The position numbers were made by a program, and so were the translations under genes. A DNA stretch of 60,742 nucleotides from a virus, in the IMG/VR virus record IMGVR_UViG_3300035698_003187, positions 1-60,742 of that record. One strand, written 5' to 3'. Shown one piece after another: positions 7,989 through 15,941 of the stretch. The notes under the pieces were generated by a model. It ran no database searches. It was not told the origin of the DNA and saw only the letters and a program-made list of their open reading frames with translations. Each line of letters opens with the position of its first letter. Within the stretch, counting starts at the first letter, position 1.

Positions 7989-8018
7989 TTGCACTGTCTG
8001 GTATCGTATTCGATATTA
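7989..8018 (+). promoter_or_regulatory. Promoter of the GTATTG family
   Basis: TTGCAC (7989-7994), 17 bases, GATATT (8012-8017) with GTATTCGATATTA at 8006-8018. The leader has AGGC/GCCT (8027-8040) followed by TTGGAGAG. Confidence 0.65.
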
Positions 8019-8054
8019 GTGGTGTAGGCGATTATGCCTGTTGGAGAGAACGCC

Positions 8055-8378
8055 ATGACGCTGGAAATGAACGAAGCAGTTTACTCGATGAAATCTTCAA
8101 TCCTCCGTGTTGAGCGGATGGATGATTCTCTGATGGTTAAGATCACGACACTCGACGGGAAGCCATGCAGCTGGGGACGAGTGATCGATGAGCAGGGTTC
8201 GTTCGAGACTCCGAAGACCAGCTTGATCCGTGCCGCGGTCGATGCTGCCTGTCTGCTCTATGGTGCCAGTGCGACGAAGAAATACAGGCGGTTCGGTGCT
8301 GATTTGGGTCGTATGCCCAAGTGTGAGCCAAGTAAGATTGGCGAAATTGAGCAGGCGATCAAGATGTTTATGAAGTGA
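8055..8378 (+). CDS. Hypothetical early protein, 107 aa
   Basis: Soluble, mixed alpha/beta, basic C-terminal half. An ATG at 8034 lies inside the leader hairpin and before the GGAGAG site, so 8055 is chosen. Family not recognised; first gene of a four-gene run to 9677. Confidence 0.75.
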   Translation: MTLEMNEAVYSMKSSILRVERMDDSLMVKITTLDGKPCSWGRVIDEQGSFETPKTSLIRAAVDAACLLYGASATKKYRRFGADLGRMPKCEPSKIGEIEQAIKMFMK

Positions 8379-8390
8379 TTGGAGATTGAG

Positions 8391-8663
8391 ATGCCCTTGG
8401 AAGTGAAATGTATGTATGCGTGGCTCGGGATTGATGAGCATGGGAACGAGGGTATTGTTGCAGCAACCATCCCCGGCGCTGGGAGCCATCCATTGATCGG
8501 TGCTGATCTGGATCGGATCAGAAGCTATGACAAGTTTGCTCAGGAAGCAGCCAATATTCATGGTCGCCCTGTGATCCTGACTCGGTTTGCTGTGCGATCG
8601 CATCTGGCAACCATTCATCCGATCGGGGGTGAGCCATGCGGGGACGCGACACAAACTTCTTGA
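8391..8663 (+). CDS. Hypothetical protein, 90 aa
   Basis: The sequence looks like a small alpha/beta fold (YAWLGIDEHGNEGIVAATIPG opens with two strands). It follows the previous stop by 12 bases with TTGGAGATTGAG before ATG, and overlaps the next small gene by 28 bases. Family not recognised. Confidence 0.7.
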   Translation: MPLEVKCMYAWLGIDEHGNEGIVAATIPGAGSHPLIGADLDRIRSYDKFAQEAANIHGRPVILTRFAVRSHLATIHPIGGEPCGDATQTS

Positions 8664-8812
8664 TCAGTGATGCTGACTCATCAGCAGATGATGTACGAAT
8701 AAAAGCCGAGGAATATGCCGACCCGGAGTCCAGAGTTTCGTTTTACGATCGCGTAATGACTGAGGTGGCGGGCTTGCGTGCCACTGAACAAGGAAAGATC
8801 AAATATGATTAA
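8636..8812 (+). CDS. Small hypothetical protein, 58 aa
   Basis: An ATG at 8636 with GGGGGTGAG upstream opens a 59-codon frame (MRGRDTNFLISDADSSADDV...) ending TAA at 8812. It fills the otherwise empty space before the next gene and overlaps that gene's start by eight bases, the same coupling as its neighbours. Acidic, helical; no family. Confidence 0.55.
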   Translation: MRGRDTNFLISDADSSADDVRIKAEEYADPESRVSFYDRVMTEVAGLRATEQGKIKYD

Positions 8813-9677
8813 TTTGCAATGTAGGAATCTGTCTGAGGCGATTCAGTCCATGGCGCTGACTCTCAATCACAACGGATCGAGGATCATGGAGAATGGAGAA
8901 GAGTGGGCCAAGCTCGGTGATCCTGCGATCGTCGAGATCACTGATATCTGTGGGTATTGCCCGCGGTATTTAGCATTGGGCGATCCGTTCATTCACCTGC
9001 TCTCCAGCTTCCCATGGATGTTTCCTGCGAGCAGTGGGAGCCGATACCCCGATCGGTTCGATCCGAAGCTCAGGCTCCCTGAATCGGCAAGCCCATCAGC
9101 GATCGCAGCTCAGATCCTTGGAAACTCTCGGCAAGTACTCCAGATCGGTGATTATCTGGTGACCTTTGAGATGAACGGCACGCCAGATATGCATGGTGTA
9201 CTGAATATGAACATCGTGGTTTCAGTCGGATCTTTAGCGCAGGCGATGATCTGGATGACTCGGTGGTCTGTTTTGTTTCAGGCCGTGGCTTCATGTATGG
9301 GGATCATGCGTGGGAGCACCACGATGTTTATCTTGCATCCCTGTGAGCCCGTTTCACTGCTCGAGTCCGTTCTCAAAGAGCATGATGAGATCGGCCCGGC
9401 AGGTTCATATGGCCCGATCAGCCTCATTGCCGGTGCGTATGAAGAGTGGTTGCCCGATGCGAAGATGTTTATCGATGAGCATTGCATGGCTATCGGATAC
9501 CAAGACCGCTTCATTTCTCGGGTGCTTTCGCCTGCGATGGCAGCTCATCGGCACCTGATTGATCCTGATGCTTCACCCGCCGATCGCGTGGGTCGCGCCT
9601 ACACAGCAGCTGGGTTGGTGCTGGATCATGAATGGAAATCCATGCTACAACGATTTGTAAAGATGCAGCCCAGTTGA
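8805..9677 (+). CDS. Thymidylate-synthase-like protein (tentative)
   Basis: The 290-residue product has an opening like phage thymidylate-synthase relatives (LSEAIQSMALTLNHNGSRI, then YLALGDPFIHLLSSFPWMF, which matches the NPFFHLMEALWMLAG region) and a central RGSTTMFIL segment where the family has RSxDxxLGLPFN. The catalytic PPCH motif is not visible, so if related it is either divergent or inactive, possibly with a different role in nucleotide metabolism or modification. It overlaps the 58-residue gene and is followed by a promoter. Confidence 0.45.
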   Translation: MINLQCRNLSEAIQSMALTLNHNGSRIMENGEEWAKLGDPAIVEITDICGYCPRYLALGDPFIHLLSSFPWMFPASSGSRYPDRFDPKLRLPESASPSAIAAQILGNSRQVLQIGDYLVTFEMNGTPDMHGVLNMNIVVSVGSLAQAMIWMTRWSVLFQAVASCMGIMRGSTTMFILHPCEPVSLLESVLKEHDEIGPAGSYGPISLIAGAYEEWLPDAKMFIDEHCMAIGYQDRFISRVLSPAMAAHRHLIDPDASPADRVGRAYTAAGLVLDHEWKSMLQRFVKMQPS

Positions 9678-9706
9678 TTTATCGGACTATCTGAAGTACC
9701 CTTTGC

Positions 9707-9719
9707 GTATCTGATAACA
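9707..9719 (+). promoter_or_regulatory. GTATTG-family promoter core, weak
   Basis: GTATCTGATAACA matches the shared core at nine of thirteen positions; no good -35 is visible at 17 bases. GGAGG and a GTG start follow. Confidence 0.4.
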
Positions 9720-9738
9720 GTCGCTCGGAGGTTTCGGC

Positions 9739-10020
9739 GTGTCCAAGAAGCAAAGTAAATCTAAAAGCAAGTACTCCAAACGGAAGAACCCATACGACCT
9801 GAGCAAGTGGCATGCCCGCGATGTCATCAATGCTCGGCTCGAGGAACTGGGAAAGACCACATATTGGCTGGTATCGAAGGCTGGATCCAGCGAGGCGGTC
9901 GTCTACCGATTCCTTGCCGAAGATTCCAATGTCGAGACCACCTTCAGCAATGTCTGCGCCATGCTCAAGGCTGTTGGGCTGGAGATCTCGGTCTCGGTCT
10001 CTGGATCGTCCGATAACTAG
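9739..10020 (+). CDS. HTH DNA-binding protein
   Basis: GTG start with CGGAGG eight bases upstream. The 93-residue product has a basic lysine-rich N-terminus and a Cro/C1-type helix-turn-helix (LGKTTYWLVSKAGSSEAVVYRFL, in part, residues about 38-60) followed by a helix and LEISVSVS strand, like small XRE/antitoxin-type regulators. It stands alone between a family promoter and a hairpin, just before the recombination genes. Probably a transcription regulator of early genes; no toxin partner is seen. Confidence 0.75.
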   Translation: MSKKQSKSKSKYSKRKNPYDLSKWHARDVINARLEELGKTTYWLVSKAGSSEAVVYRFLAEDSNVETTFSNVCAMLKAVGLEISVSVSGSSDN

Positions 10021-10033
10021 TATCTGTCTCATC

Positions 10034-10049
10034 CTCTCGGAAACGAGAG
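10034..10049 (+). terminator. CTCTCG-GAAA-CGAGAG hairpin
   Basis: A six-pair stem with a GAAA tetraloop after the HTH gene, followed by TATATTC and not by a pure T run. It may be a terminator or a leader element of the YqaJ gene; the 126-base gap shows no gene. Confidence 0.45.
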
Positions 10050-10146
10050 TATATTCTTGCTTACCCAGAGCTTGAATGGTACTCTTTGCTCGACCCCTCG
10101 CTCGGTTGGTGCTGTGCGTTGATGGTCGATCATTTGGAGTACAGTT

Positions 10147-11223
10147 ATGGCTTTAACAGAAGCTCAACGGGAGCGCCGACGCAGTTATGTCGGTGGCTCA
10201 GATGTCGCTGCGATCATGGGCGAGGATCAATACCGAGGCCCGGTCGATGTATGGGTCGAGAAGATCCACGGAGTCAAGGACGAATCAAACGAGGCGATGG
10301 AGCTTGGCAATGTGTTCGAGCGTGCGTGTCGGGAGGTTGGTGCCAGTCGGCTCGGTGTTGAGCTTACCAGCGCCAATCCATTCCGAACGCTCGAGGGTAC
10401 AAAGCTGGGTGTCAATCTGGACGCTTGGTTCGAGCGTGATGGTCTGATCGTCCCTGTCGAATGCAAGACCGCTGGGCTGCTCTCTGAGTTCAGTAATATC
10501 GTGAATGAGTTTGGTGAGGATGGATCCGATGAGGTTCCTACGAAGTACGCGCTTCAGGTGCATGCACAGATGCTTGCGGTTGGTGCGAAGGAGTCGTATA
10601 TCTCATCGTTCGTGTCTGGGCGTGGTCATGCGATGTATCACATCCCGTTCAATAAGGATATCGGGACGCTCATCCTCGACACGGTTTCCGATTTCTGGAA
10701 GTGCGTGGAGAGTGGTGAGAAGCCAGACGATGTCCCTCCATCATCCAACACGATGTCGAGGATTCGCCGTTTGCCCAAGACTGTGATCGACCTTGGGATG
10801 GAGAAGGCGTATACCGACATCGTTACTTGGCAGGCTCTCAACGAGGAATCCAAGGATCTCAAGACACGGCTCGATGAAGCGAAGGATCGTGTGCGCGAGC
10901 GGCTCGGTCTCGCTGAGTGTGGGTTGCTCAAGCCAACCAAGGAACAGATTGCGATCCTCGCTGGCGTTCTCGACATCGGTGTGGATAAGGCCGCTGAGAA
11001 GATCGCTCTCACATTCAACGAGCAGGCGACTGGTGGTGTGCTCACTCAGAAGCTCAAGGATGATTACCCGGCTGTCTACGCAGCTGTTCGTAACCCCGGT
11101 CGTCATCGTGTGATGCGTTTGGGCAAGGTCAAGAAGGGTGTCAAGGTCAATGCAAAGTTTGAGGATGTCAAGCTGGGTTCGACGCATGAGGATGCTGAGT
11201 TTGAAGCGGGGGCTAAATCATGA
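10147..11223 (+). CDS. YqaJ-family recombination exonuclease
   Basis: The 358-residue product starts with the family's GGSDVAAIMGEDQYRGPVD region (residues about 17-35) and has the PD-(D/E)XK element LGVNLDAW...VPVECKT at about 95-108, with a QVHAQM helix after it. This is the lambda-exonuclease-like/YqaJ fold that resects double-stranded ends for single-strand annealing recombination. The C-terminal third is a helical extension. The stop overlaps the annealing-protein gene (ATGA), forming an exonuclease-annealase pair like RecE/RecT. Confidence 0.9.
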   Translation: MALTEAQRERRRSYVGGSDVAAIMGEDQYRGPVDVWVEKIHGVKDESNEAMELGNVFERACREVGASRLGVELTSANPFRTLEGTKLGVNLDAWFERDGLIVPVECKTAGLLSEFSNIVNEFGEDGSDEVPTKYALQVHAQMLAVGAKESYISSFVSGRGHAMYHIPFNKDIGTLILDTVSDFWKCVESGEKPDDVPPSSNTMSRIRRLPKTVIDLGMEKAYTDIVTWQALNEESKDLKTRLDEAKDRVRERLGLAECGLLKPTKEQIAILAGVLDIGVDKAAEKIALTFNEQATGGVLTQKLKDDYPAVYAAVRNPGRHRVMRLGKVKKGVKVNAKFEDVKLGSTHEDAEFEAGAKS

Positions 11224-12482
11224 GTTCGTTTTCTGATTCAAATGATGGTGGCGAAGTCCAGATGCAGCAGGTCGATCCCGGTATGGCCGAGCAGATGGCT
11301 GGTGCTCAGATCGATCGGCTCATCGAGACTGCGAAGAGGTTTCCTCGATCGATCGTGACTGTGAAGAAGCAGGCGACCGAGCTTGCCACGATCGATGTTG
11401 ATTCCGCGGCTGGGTGTACTTACTCGATCCCTCGAGGGAATAAGACGATCACAGGCCCGTCGATCAAGTTTGCGAAGATCATCGCTTCATGCTGGGGAAA
11501 TCTCTGGATTCAGGTCACTCCCATTGCGGAGGATAAGCGTTTCGTGACTGTCCGCGCGGTGGCTTGGGATGTCGAGAAGAATGTGTGCTTTGCTGTAGAT
11601 GTGAAGCGCCGGATCGTCGATAAGTATGGGAAGACATTCAATGACGACATGATCGGCGTGACCACGATGGCCGCTGCATCGATCGCGTTCCGAAACTCGG
11701 TTTTATTGATAGTCCCCGATGCGTTCACCAACTCGATCCATGCCGCTGCGAGGACTGTTGCTCGAGGCGATGCAAGCACGCTTCAGGAGCGGCGTGACAA
11801 GATGTTTGCTCACTTCGCTTCGCTCGGTGTTGATGACCAGAGGGTTTTCTATGCTCTGGGTGTTGAGTCGCGTGATCAGATCGGCCTCGATGAGTTCGAG
11901 GTGTTGCTCGGGATCGCCAATGCGATTCGGTTCGACGGGATGGAGATCGATACCGTGTTTCCGAATGTCCCTGTTGAGGATGGCCCGGCTGTTGGTGGTA
12001 CGAAGACCGAGCAGCTCGCAGCGAAGCTCGCAGCCAACAAGAATGGCGGCGCTGATCCCAAGGATCAAGCGAAGCCTGATCCAGATCCAGAAGGGGATCC
12101 TGAGCCAAACTTCGACGATGGCAAGAAGAAGATGGACGATGTGGTTGCCGAGCAGAAGCGTAAGGATGCGCATGAAGCATCGGGCAAAGCTGTGGTCGAG
12201 AAGATCGTGGAGATCGTTGAGATGGTGTTGCCGGATAAGTCTGGTGATGAGGATCCCGATCAGCAGAAGCCAACAGACGGATCGGCTGGCATGACGGCTG
12301 CTGAGATGGAAGAGATCAAGGCTCAAGAAGCTGCTGATGCTGCTGATGGTCAAGATGAGTTCCGATTGGGCGATGACGAGGCTCCTAAACCAAAGCCCAA
12401 AAAGACCACGAAGAAGACCACGAAACCCAAGTCAACCCCGGTGGAAGAGAGTCCTGTCGCTGACGGGGATACCACTGGTTAA
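11220..12482 (+). CDS. RecT-like single-strand annealing protein candidate
   Basis: Residues about 40-190 contain TGPSIKFAKIIASCWGNLWI, an RAVAWDVEKN segment and AAASIAFRNSVLLIVP, the pattern of a phage annealing-protein family usually paired with YqaJ nucleases. From about residue 260 on the protein becomes low-complexity, acidic with a Lys/Pro/Thr-rich end (PKPKPKKTTKKTTKPK), a tail that could bind single-strand-binding proteins or DNA. Tight coupling with the exonuclease supports the assignment. The exact superfamily would need a profile search. Confidence 0.75.
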   Translation: MSSFSDSNDGGEVQMQQVDPGMAEQMAGAQIDRLIETAKRFPRSIVTVKKQATELATIDVDSAAGCTYSIPRGNKTITGPSIKFAKIIASCWGNLWIQVTPIAEDKRFVTVRAVAWDVEKNVCFAVDVKRRIVDKYGKTFNDDMIGVTTMAAASIAFRNSVLLIVPDAFTNSIHAAARTVARGDASTLQERRDKMFAHFASLGVDDQRVFYALGVESRDQIGLDEFEVLLGIANAIRFDGMEIDTVFPNVPVEDGPAVGGTKTEQLAAKLAANKNGGADPKDQAKPDPDPEGDPEPNFDDGKKKMDDVVAEQKRKDAHEASGKAVVEKIVEIVEMVLPDKSGDEDPDQQKPTDGSAGMTAAEMEEIKAQEAADAADGQDEFRLGDDEAPKPKPKKTTKKTTKPKSTPVEESPVADGDTTG

Positions 12483-12516
12483 CCCATCCCTGTTGGATGG
12501 ATTGCTCAGGGATGAG

Positions 12517-12554
12517 CACCACGGCCATCGGAGTATCGCTCCGGTGGTCGTTTT
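12517..12554 (+). terminator. Terminator-like hairpin
   Basis: CGGAG (12529-12533) pairs with CTCCG (12539-12543), enclosed by ACCAC/GTGGT with a small internal bulge, followed by CGTTTT. It separates the recombinase pair from the Fic cassette. Confidence 0.5.
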
Positions 12555-12568
12555 AGAAAGGATCCGCG

Positions 12569-13039
12569 ATGATTTCAGATGAAAACCTTAGACGATTTCT
12601 GACAGAGTCCAATGCGATCGAGTGCTTGAATGGATACTCGGTCGCTGAGTTTGACGAGGCAAAGAGGATCCTCGGCTACGCGGATTTCACGGTTGATCGA
12701 TTGAAGCAGTTTGTGTGCTGTTCTGAGCCGGGTGCGCTTGCCCGTACTCATCATCGCATATCCAATGTGAAGATTGGCTTTCAGCAAGGTACGCCATCCG
12801 GTAGTCGAGTGATTACTGATCTCGATTGGTTGATCGAGTGCGCCAATCTCAATCGCGACCCGTATATCCTTCATCGACGATACGAGGATGTTCACCCGTT
12901 CACAGATTGCAATGGTCGCTCTGGTCGTTTACTCTGGTTGTGGCAGATGATCCAGATCTCCGACTATGATGGTTCGGCTGGATTTCTCAAGCCGTACTAT
13001 TTCCAGTCACTCGCACACATTGATGGTTCCGTAATATGA
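12569..13039 (+). CDS. Fic-domain protein
   Basis: The 156-residue product carries the Fic active-site motif as HPFTDCNGRSGR (residues about 109-120) with the catalytic His; the usual Gly before Asn is replaced by Cys. Near the N-terminus ESNAIECLNG resembles the inhibitory (S/T)xxxE(G/N) helix, here with Cys after Glu. Fic enzymes transfer AMP or other nucleotide groups to proteins. In a phage this could modify a host translation or signalling target. Preceded by AAAGGATC; stop overlaps the next gene (ATGA). Confidence 0.85.
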   Translation: MISDENLRRFLTESNAIECLNGYSVAEFDEAKRILGYADFTVDRLKQFVCCSEPGALARTHHRISNVKIGFQQGTPSGSRVITDLDWLIECANLNRDPYILHRRYEDVHPFTDCNGRSGRLLWLWQMIQISDYDGSAGFLKPYYFQSLAHIDGSVI

Positions 13040-13248
13040 TCACGAAGCTCCAAGCAACTCAGTCCCTCTTATCCGAGACCTGTCCCGCATGCGATGGGTT
13101 CAAGCCCAAGCGGAAGTCGGTTTGTTCACTGTGCTGGAACGCTTTGCCCAAGAACAAGCGAGATCCCCTGTACCGTCTGATCGGAAAGGGATACGAAGCT
13201 GCCATCAACGATGCTGTGGATCATTTGAAGATCCCGGTTTCCGAATGA
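13036..13248 (+). CDS. Small zinc-ribbon protein, 70 aa
   Basis: CPAC near residue 16 and CSLCW near residue 30 form a four-cysteine zinc site with a basic linker (KPKRKS). ATGA overlaps join it to both the Fic gene and the RuvC-like gene, so it may assist nucleic-acid processing. Related small ribbons occur upstream of resolvases in other phages; the role is inferred. Confidence 0.75.
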   Translation: MITKLQATQSLLSETCPACDGFKPKRKSVCSLCWNALPKNKRDPLYRLIGKGYEAAINDAVDHLKIPVSE

Positions 13249-13859
13249 ATGCCTTGATCTTCGATCCGAGCTCGACTGCGACCGGCTGGGCGTTGATGCC
13301 ATTGTCTGGGAGGAATGTCCCGACACTATCTGGAATCCTCAAGCGCCCAGAGGGGTGGGGTCTCCAAGCTCGGCTTGGTGGTCTCCGATATGACTCCATG
13401 GCCCTGTTTGCCCAGCTCGAGGGTCAGTTCGATCGCATCGTCATCGAAACCCCCGGCACAGGCAAGGGATCGTGGGTGAAGGAGCGATCCACCAAGATCC
13501 CGTCCTACGCCATGGCCGTGGGGGTGGTGGTTGGATCCGCTTGGTCTGTGGGCGTTCCTGTGGTGTGTGTGTCGGCTGATCACTGGACGAAGATGGGGAC
13601 TGGGCGGTGTGTGCCCAAGGATCGTCGTCTGGCGGGTCTCGAGTACTCGGGCGCGTATGACGGCAAGGACGATCCCGGAGGCGACCGGGGCGATGCTATT
13701 GGGCTTGGGGGCTGGTTCACGATGCGGTACGGATCGATTGACGCAGCCGCTTGCCCGCTGTTCATGCCTGAGAAGTTGGATGCTCCCTTGTGGCGGGATC
13801 TCAAACATGAGCACGGCCCGGTGCCGAAGAACGCTCGGTGGAAACCTGCTCAGATCTGA
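13245..13859 (+). CDS. RuvC-like Holliday-junction resolvase/endonuclease
   Basis: The 204-residue product begins MNALIFDPSSTATGWAL, a RuvC/RNase-H-fold strand with the first catalytic Asp, then IVIETPG (about 65-71) with the catalytic Glu and DRGDAIGLGGWF (about 146-157) with the last Asp. This suits a branched-DNA resolvase working with the recombinase pair and preparing concatemers for packaging. The ATG overlaps the preceding stop. It lies directly before the DnaA-box cluster. Confidence 0.8.
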   Translation: MNALIFDPSSTATGWALMPLSGRNVPTLSGILKRPEGWGLQARLGGLRYDSMALFAQLEGQFDRIVIETPGTGKGSWVKERSTKIPSYAMAVGVVVGSAWSVGVPVVCVSADHWTKMGTGRCVPKDRRLAGLEYSGAYDGKDDPGGDRGDAIGLGGWFTMRYGSIDAAACPLFMPEKLDAPLWRDLKHEHGPVPKNARWKPAQI

Positions 13860-13860
13860 G

Positions 13861-13944
13861 TTGTCCACAAAGGCATGCACATAACCCCCAAACCCTGTGG
13901 ATAAGTCAGTATTCGTATGTGGATAACTCTCTGGGTTATCCACC
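13861..13944. other. Candidate replication origin with four DnaA boxes
   Basis: Four 9-mers match the DnaA box TTATCCACA: TTGTCCACA (13861-13869, +), TGTGGATAA (13896-13904, minus-strand box), TGTGGATAA (13918-13926, minus-strand box) and TTATCCACC (13936-13944, +). Two boxes are perfect. The last two form an inverted repeat (GGATAAC/GTTATCC). An AT-rich stretch CTTTTTATTTATC follows. The next gene is a winged-helix protein that may be an initiator. This suggests replication that depends on host DnaA. Confidence 0.7.
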
Positions 13945-14019
13945 TTTTTATTTATCGGGTTCATCGGATTCGACAAGGGTACTTATCGGGGGTACAACCT
14001 TGTTCGCAGATCCAAAAGT

Positions 14020-14048
14020 GAAGCCCGCGATTTCGAGTCGCGGGCTTC
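14020..14048 (+). terminator. Strong 11-bp hairpin before the initiator candidate
   Basis: GAAGCCCGCGA (14020-14030) pairs with TCGCGGGCTTC (14038-14048) over a seven-base loop; GGGTTTG follows, without a long T run. It may terminate transcription entering from the recombination genes, or act as a leader structure. Confidence 0.6.
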
Positions 14049-14082
14049 GGGTTTGTTCACCAATCCGCAAAGAAGGGAACAG

Positions 14083-14934
14083 ATGAACCATATCACATAT
14101 AGATCCAACGGTGCTATCCAAAACGCCGATTTCCTCGAAGATTTCTCACATTCGGAGTTATCGGAAGCGATTTGGTTGCTCGAAGAGCTGTCTGGGGGTG
14201 CTGTCAAGCAGCTTTTCCATGTTCGTGGGCTGGAATCATGCCAGAAGGGTGTGTGCTGCGCCAAGGCTCGGACGCTCGCCAAGCGGATGGAGTGCTCGGA
14301 GCGGACTGTTCGTCGTCGCTTTGCCGAGCTGGTTCAGTCTGGTCTGGTCGTCAAGGTCAAGCGTCGTTGCCGAACCGCTGAGAGGAATCTGACCGAGCTT
14401 GGGAAGGCAGTTATCGCCGTGATCAAAGCTGGCGGTTCGTTGGTTGTGTCCGCGCATTTGTCCGCGCACAAGGGAGTAGCTGAACCCTCCAAGATTAACT
14501 CTCCCCGAAAGAGTTCTCTCTGTTCTGGTTTAGCTTCCCCCCCAAGAGCCGTCGATCCGCATGCCTACCGGGTGCCCAACTTTGCGTGGTGTCTGAGCAA
14601 AGGCGCTTGGTCGTCTGTTGCTGATTGGCTCTCGACTGCGAAGTCTGTCAGCTGGGCGCGTTGCAAGATGGCTCATCGAGCGTTTGCGAGCGTATCGATC
14701 CAGATGCATCGCGCCAAGGAGTGGTCGATGTTCAATCGGTGTATGTGCAATCGTGGGAAGCCCGTGTCGGCTCAGGATCTTGTGCGCCTTGCGATCGAGG
14801 ACGCGATCCGGTGCGGAAAAGACTTCGGAACCGTCGAGACCGCGAGGAAATACATCATTCGGATCATCCTCGCGTGCGTTGCTGAGTTCAGGTTACCGGG
14901 CGAGAGCCGTCCGAGTCGCGTGATTCGTGCTTGA
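14083..14934 (+). CDS. Winged-helix protein, replication initiator candidate
   Basis: The 283-residue product has a helix-turn-helix at about 75-110 (TLAKRMECSERTVRRRFAEL, then LVVKVKRR), typical of phage replisome-organiser or initiator N-domains, a variable Ser/Pro-rich linker, and a basic helical C-terminus. ATG 14083 follows AGAAGGGA. Its place right beside the DnaA boxes supports an origin-binding role, but it could equally be a regulator. No helicase-loader motif is visible. Confidence 0.6.
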   Translation: MNHITYRSNGAIQNADFLEDFSHSELSEAIWLLEELSGGAVKQLFHVRGLESCQKGVCCAKARTLAKRMECSERTVRRRFAELVQSGLVVKVKRRCRTAERNLTELGKAVIAVIKAGGSLVVSAHLSAHKGVAEPSKINSPRKSSLCSGLASPPRAVDPHAYRVPNFAWCLSKGAWSSVADWLSTAKSVSWARCKMAHRAFASVSIQMHRAKEWSMFNRCMCNRGKPVSAQDLVRLAIEDAIRCGKDFGTVETARKYIIRIILACVAEFRLPGESRPSRVIRA

Positions 14935-14959
14935 CAATCCCTGTCTGATGCGATAGTAT
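14931..14959 (+). promoter_or_regulatory. Consensus sigma70-type promoter
   Basis: TTGACA (14931-14936), a 17-base spacer and TAGTAT (14954-14959). The -35 starts within the end of the initiator-candidate gene. It would drive the run from 14995 to about 18036. Confidence 0.8.
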
Positions 14960-14994
14960 CGCCGTCCGTAAGTTATGTAATGCAAGGAGCCTGT

Positions 14995-15342
14995 ATGCAA
15001 GATGTCCCAATGAAGTTGAAAGATGTTAATGCTCTCATTCAGGAGCGTGATCGTTTGATGAAGCGGATTCACGCTTTCGATCCACCACCACCTGCGCCGA
15101 CCGTTGAGGATCCTCATGATCCAGATGGCTCGTTGGACACCAAGGTCGGTGAGGTTTCGCTCGCTCCATTGATCAAGGTTTCGACTGGCGCTCAGCGTGA
15201 GGGGTATCAGAATGGGAATGTTCTCTACGACATGACCGAAGAGACTTCCGAGCGGATTCGCCACATCGCTCTCGAAGAATGGCGTGGGCGAGTTCTGATG
15301 ATTGATGGTCAGCTCGCAGGTATTCGGGGGATTGTGGTATGA
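14995..15342 (+). CDS. Hypothetical coiled-coil-like protein, 115 aa
   Basis: Two helical ends flank a Pro/Asp-rich middle (AFDPPPPAPTVEDPHDPDG in part). AAGGAG is six bases before the ATG at 14995; an ATG at 14980 lies before that site and is rejected. The C-terminal helix (ALEEWRGRVLMIDGQLAGI) suggests assembly with a partner. Not recognised. Confidence 0.7.
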   Translation: MQDVPMKLKDVNALIQERDRLMKRIHAFDPPPPAPTVEDPHDPDGSLDTKVGEVSLAPLIKVSTGAQREGYQNGNVLYDMTEETSERIRHIALEEWRGRVLMIDGQLAGIRGIVV

Positions 15343-15941
15343 GCAATGAAGGCAATGATCTGGGATGGGTTCAGACTCGGCTTGGTCACATATTCAGCTT
15401 CTCGGATCTCGATTCCAACATCGTTGATCCGAAGGATGTCGCGTGGGCGCTTGCAAACATCGGTCGATTCAATGGACATACCAATCGGTTCTATTCCGTT
15501 GCGGAGCACACTGTCCGCATGATGGACATGCCATCGTTCCTGAAGTTCAACGCTGATGGCGATGTTCTGAAGAAGTTGAAGCAAAGAATCCTTGTTCACG
15601 ACGCTCATGAAGCGTACATCGGCGACATGGTGCGCCCGCTCAAGGGTGCGATCGGCCCCGCGTGGACTGATTTGGAAGATCGAGTAGCTCGCTCGGTTCG
15701 ATCAAAGTTGGGCGTGGGCGAAGAGTACCCACACCTGTGGGATCTCTGCAAGAAATGTGATCTGGTTATGCTGGCGGCGGAGGCTACGAATCTGATGTCC
15801 CATCGACAGATGGAGTGGTGCATCGGTGATGCGTTCGATCAGGCTCGAGGGTATTTGATCCCTGTGACCGAGATCGAGCCGAACCAGTACTGGGCGCAGG
15901 AGTGGCTTGATCTATACAAAGAACTGATTGGGGAGTATTGA
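15339..15941 (+). CDS. HD-superfamily phosphohydrolase (YfbR-like)
   Basis: The 200-residue product has the metal-binding pattern of phage HD hydrolases: FYSVAEHTV (His, about residue 55), RILVHDAHEAYIGDMVRPLK (His-Asp, about 86-102), and a later Asp in KKCDLVMLAAEA. This family includes 5'-deoxynucleotidases. A role in nucleotide pool adjustment or nucleotide-modification chemistry is likely. Coupled by ATGA to the upstream gene and TGATG to the next. Confidence 0.8.
   Translation: MSNEGNDLGWVQTRLGHIFSFSDLDSNIVDPKDVAWALANIGRFNGHTNRFYSVAEHTVRMMDMPSFLKFNADGDVLKKLKQRILVHDAHEAYIGDMVRPLKGAIGPAWTDLEDRVARSVRSKLGVGEEYPHLWDLCKKCDLVMLAAEATNLMSHRQMEWCIGDAFDQARGYLIPVTEIEPNQYWAQEWLDLYKELIGEY

Noticed and set aside
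13089-13244. Longer RuvC-like protein starting at 13089
   Set aside because: The extra segment overlaps the zinc-ribbon gene in another frame; the RuvC strand starts directly at the ATG at 13245, which overlaps the previous stop.
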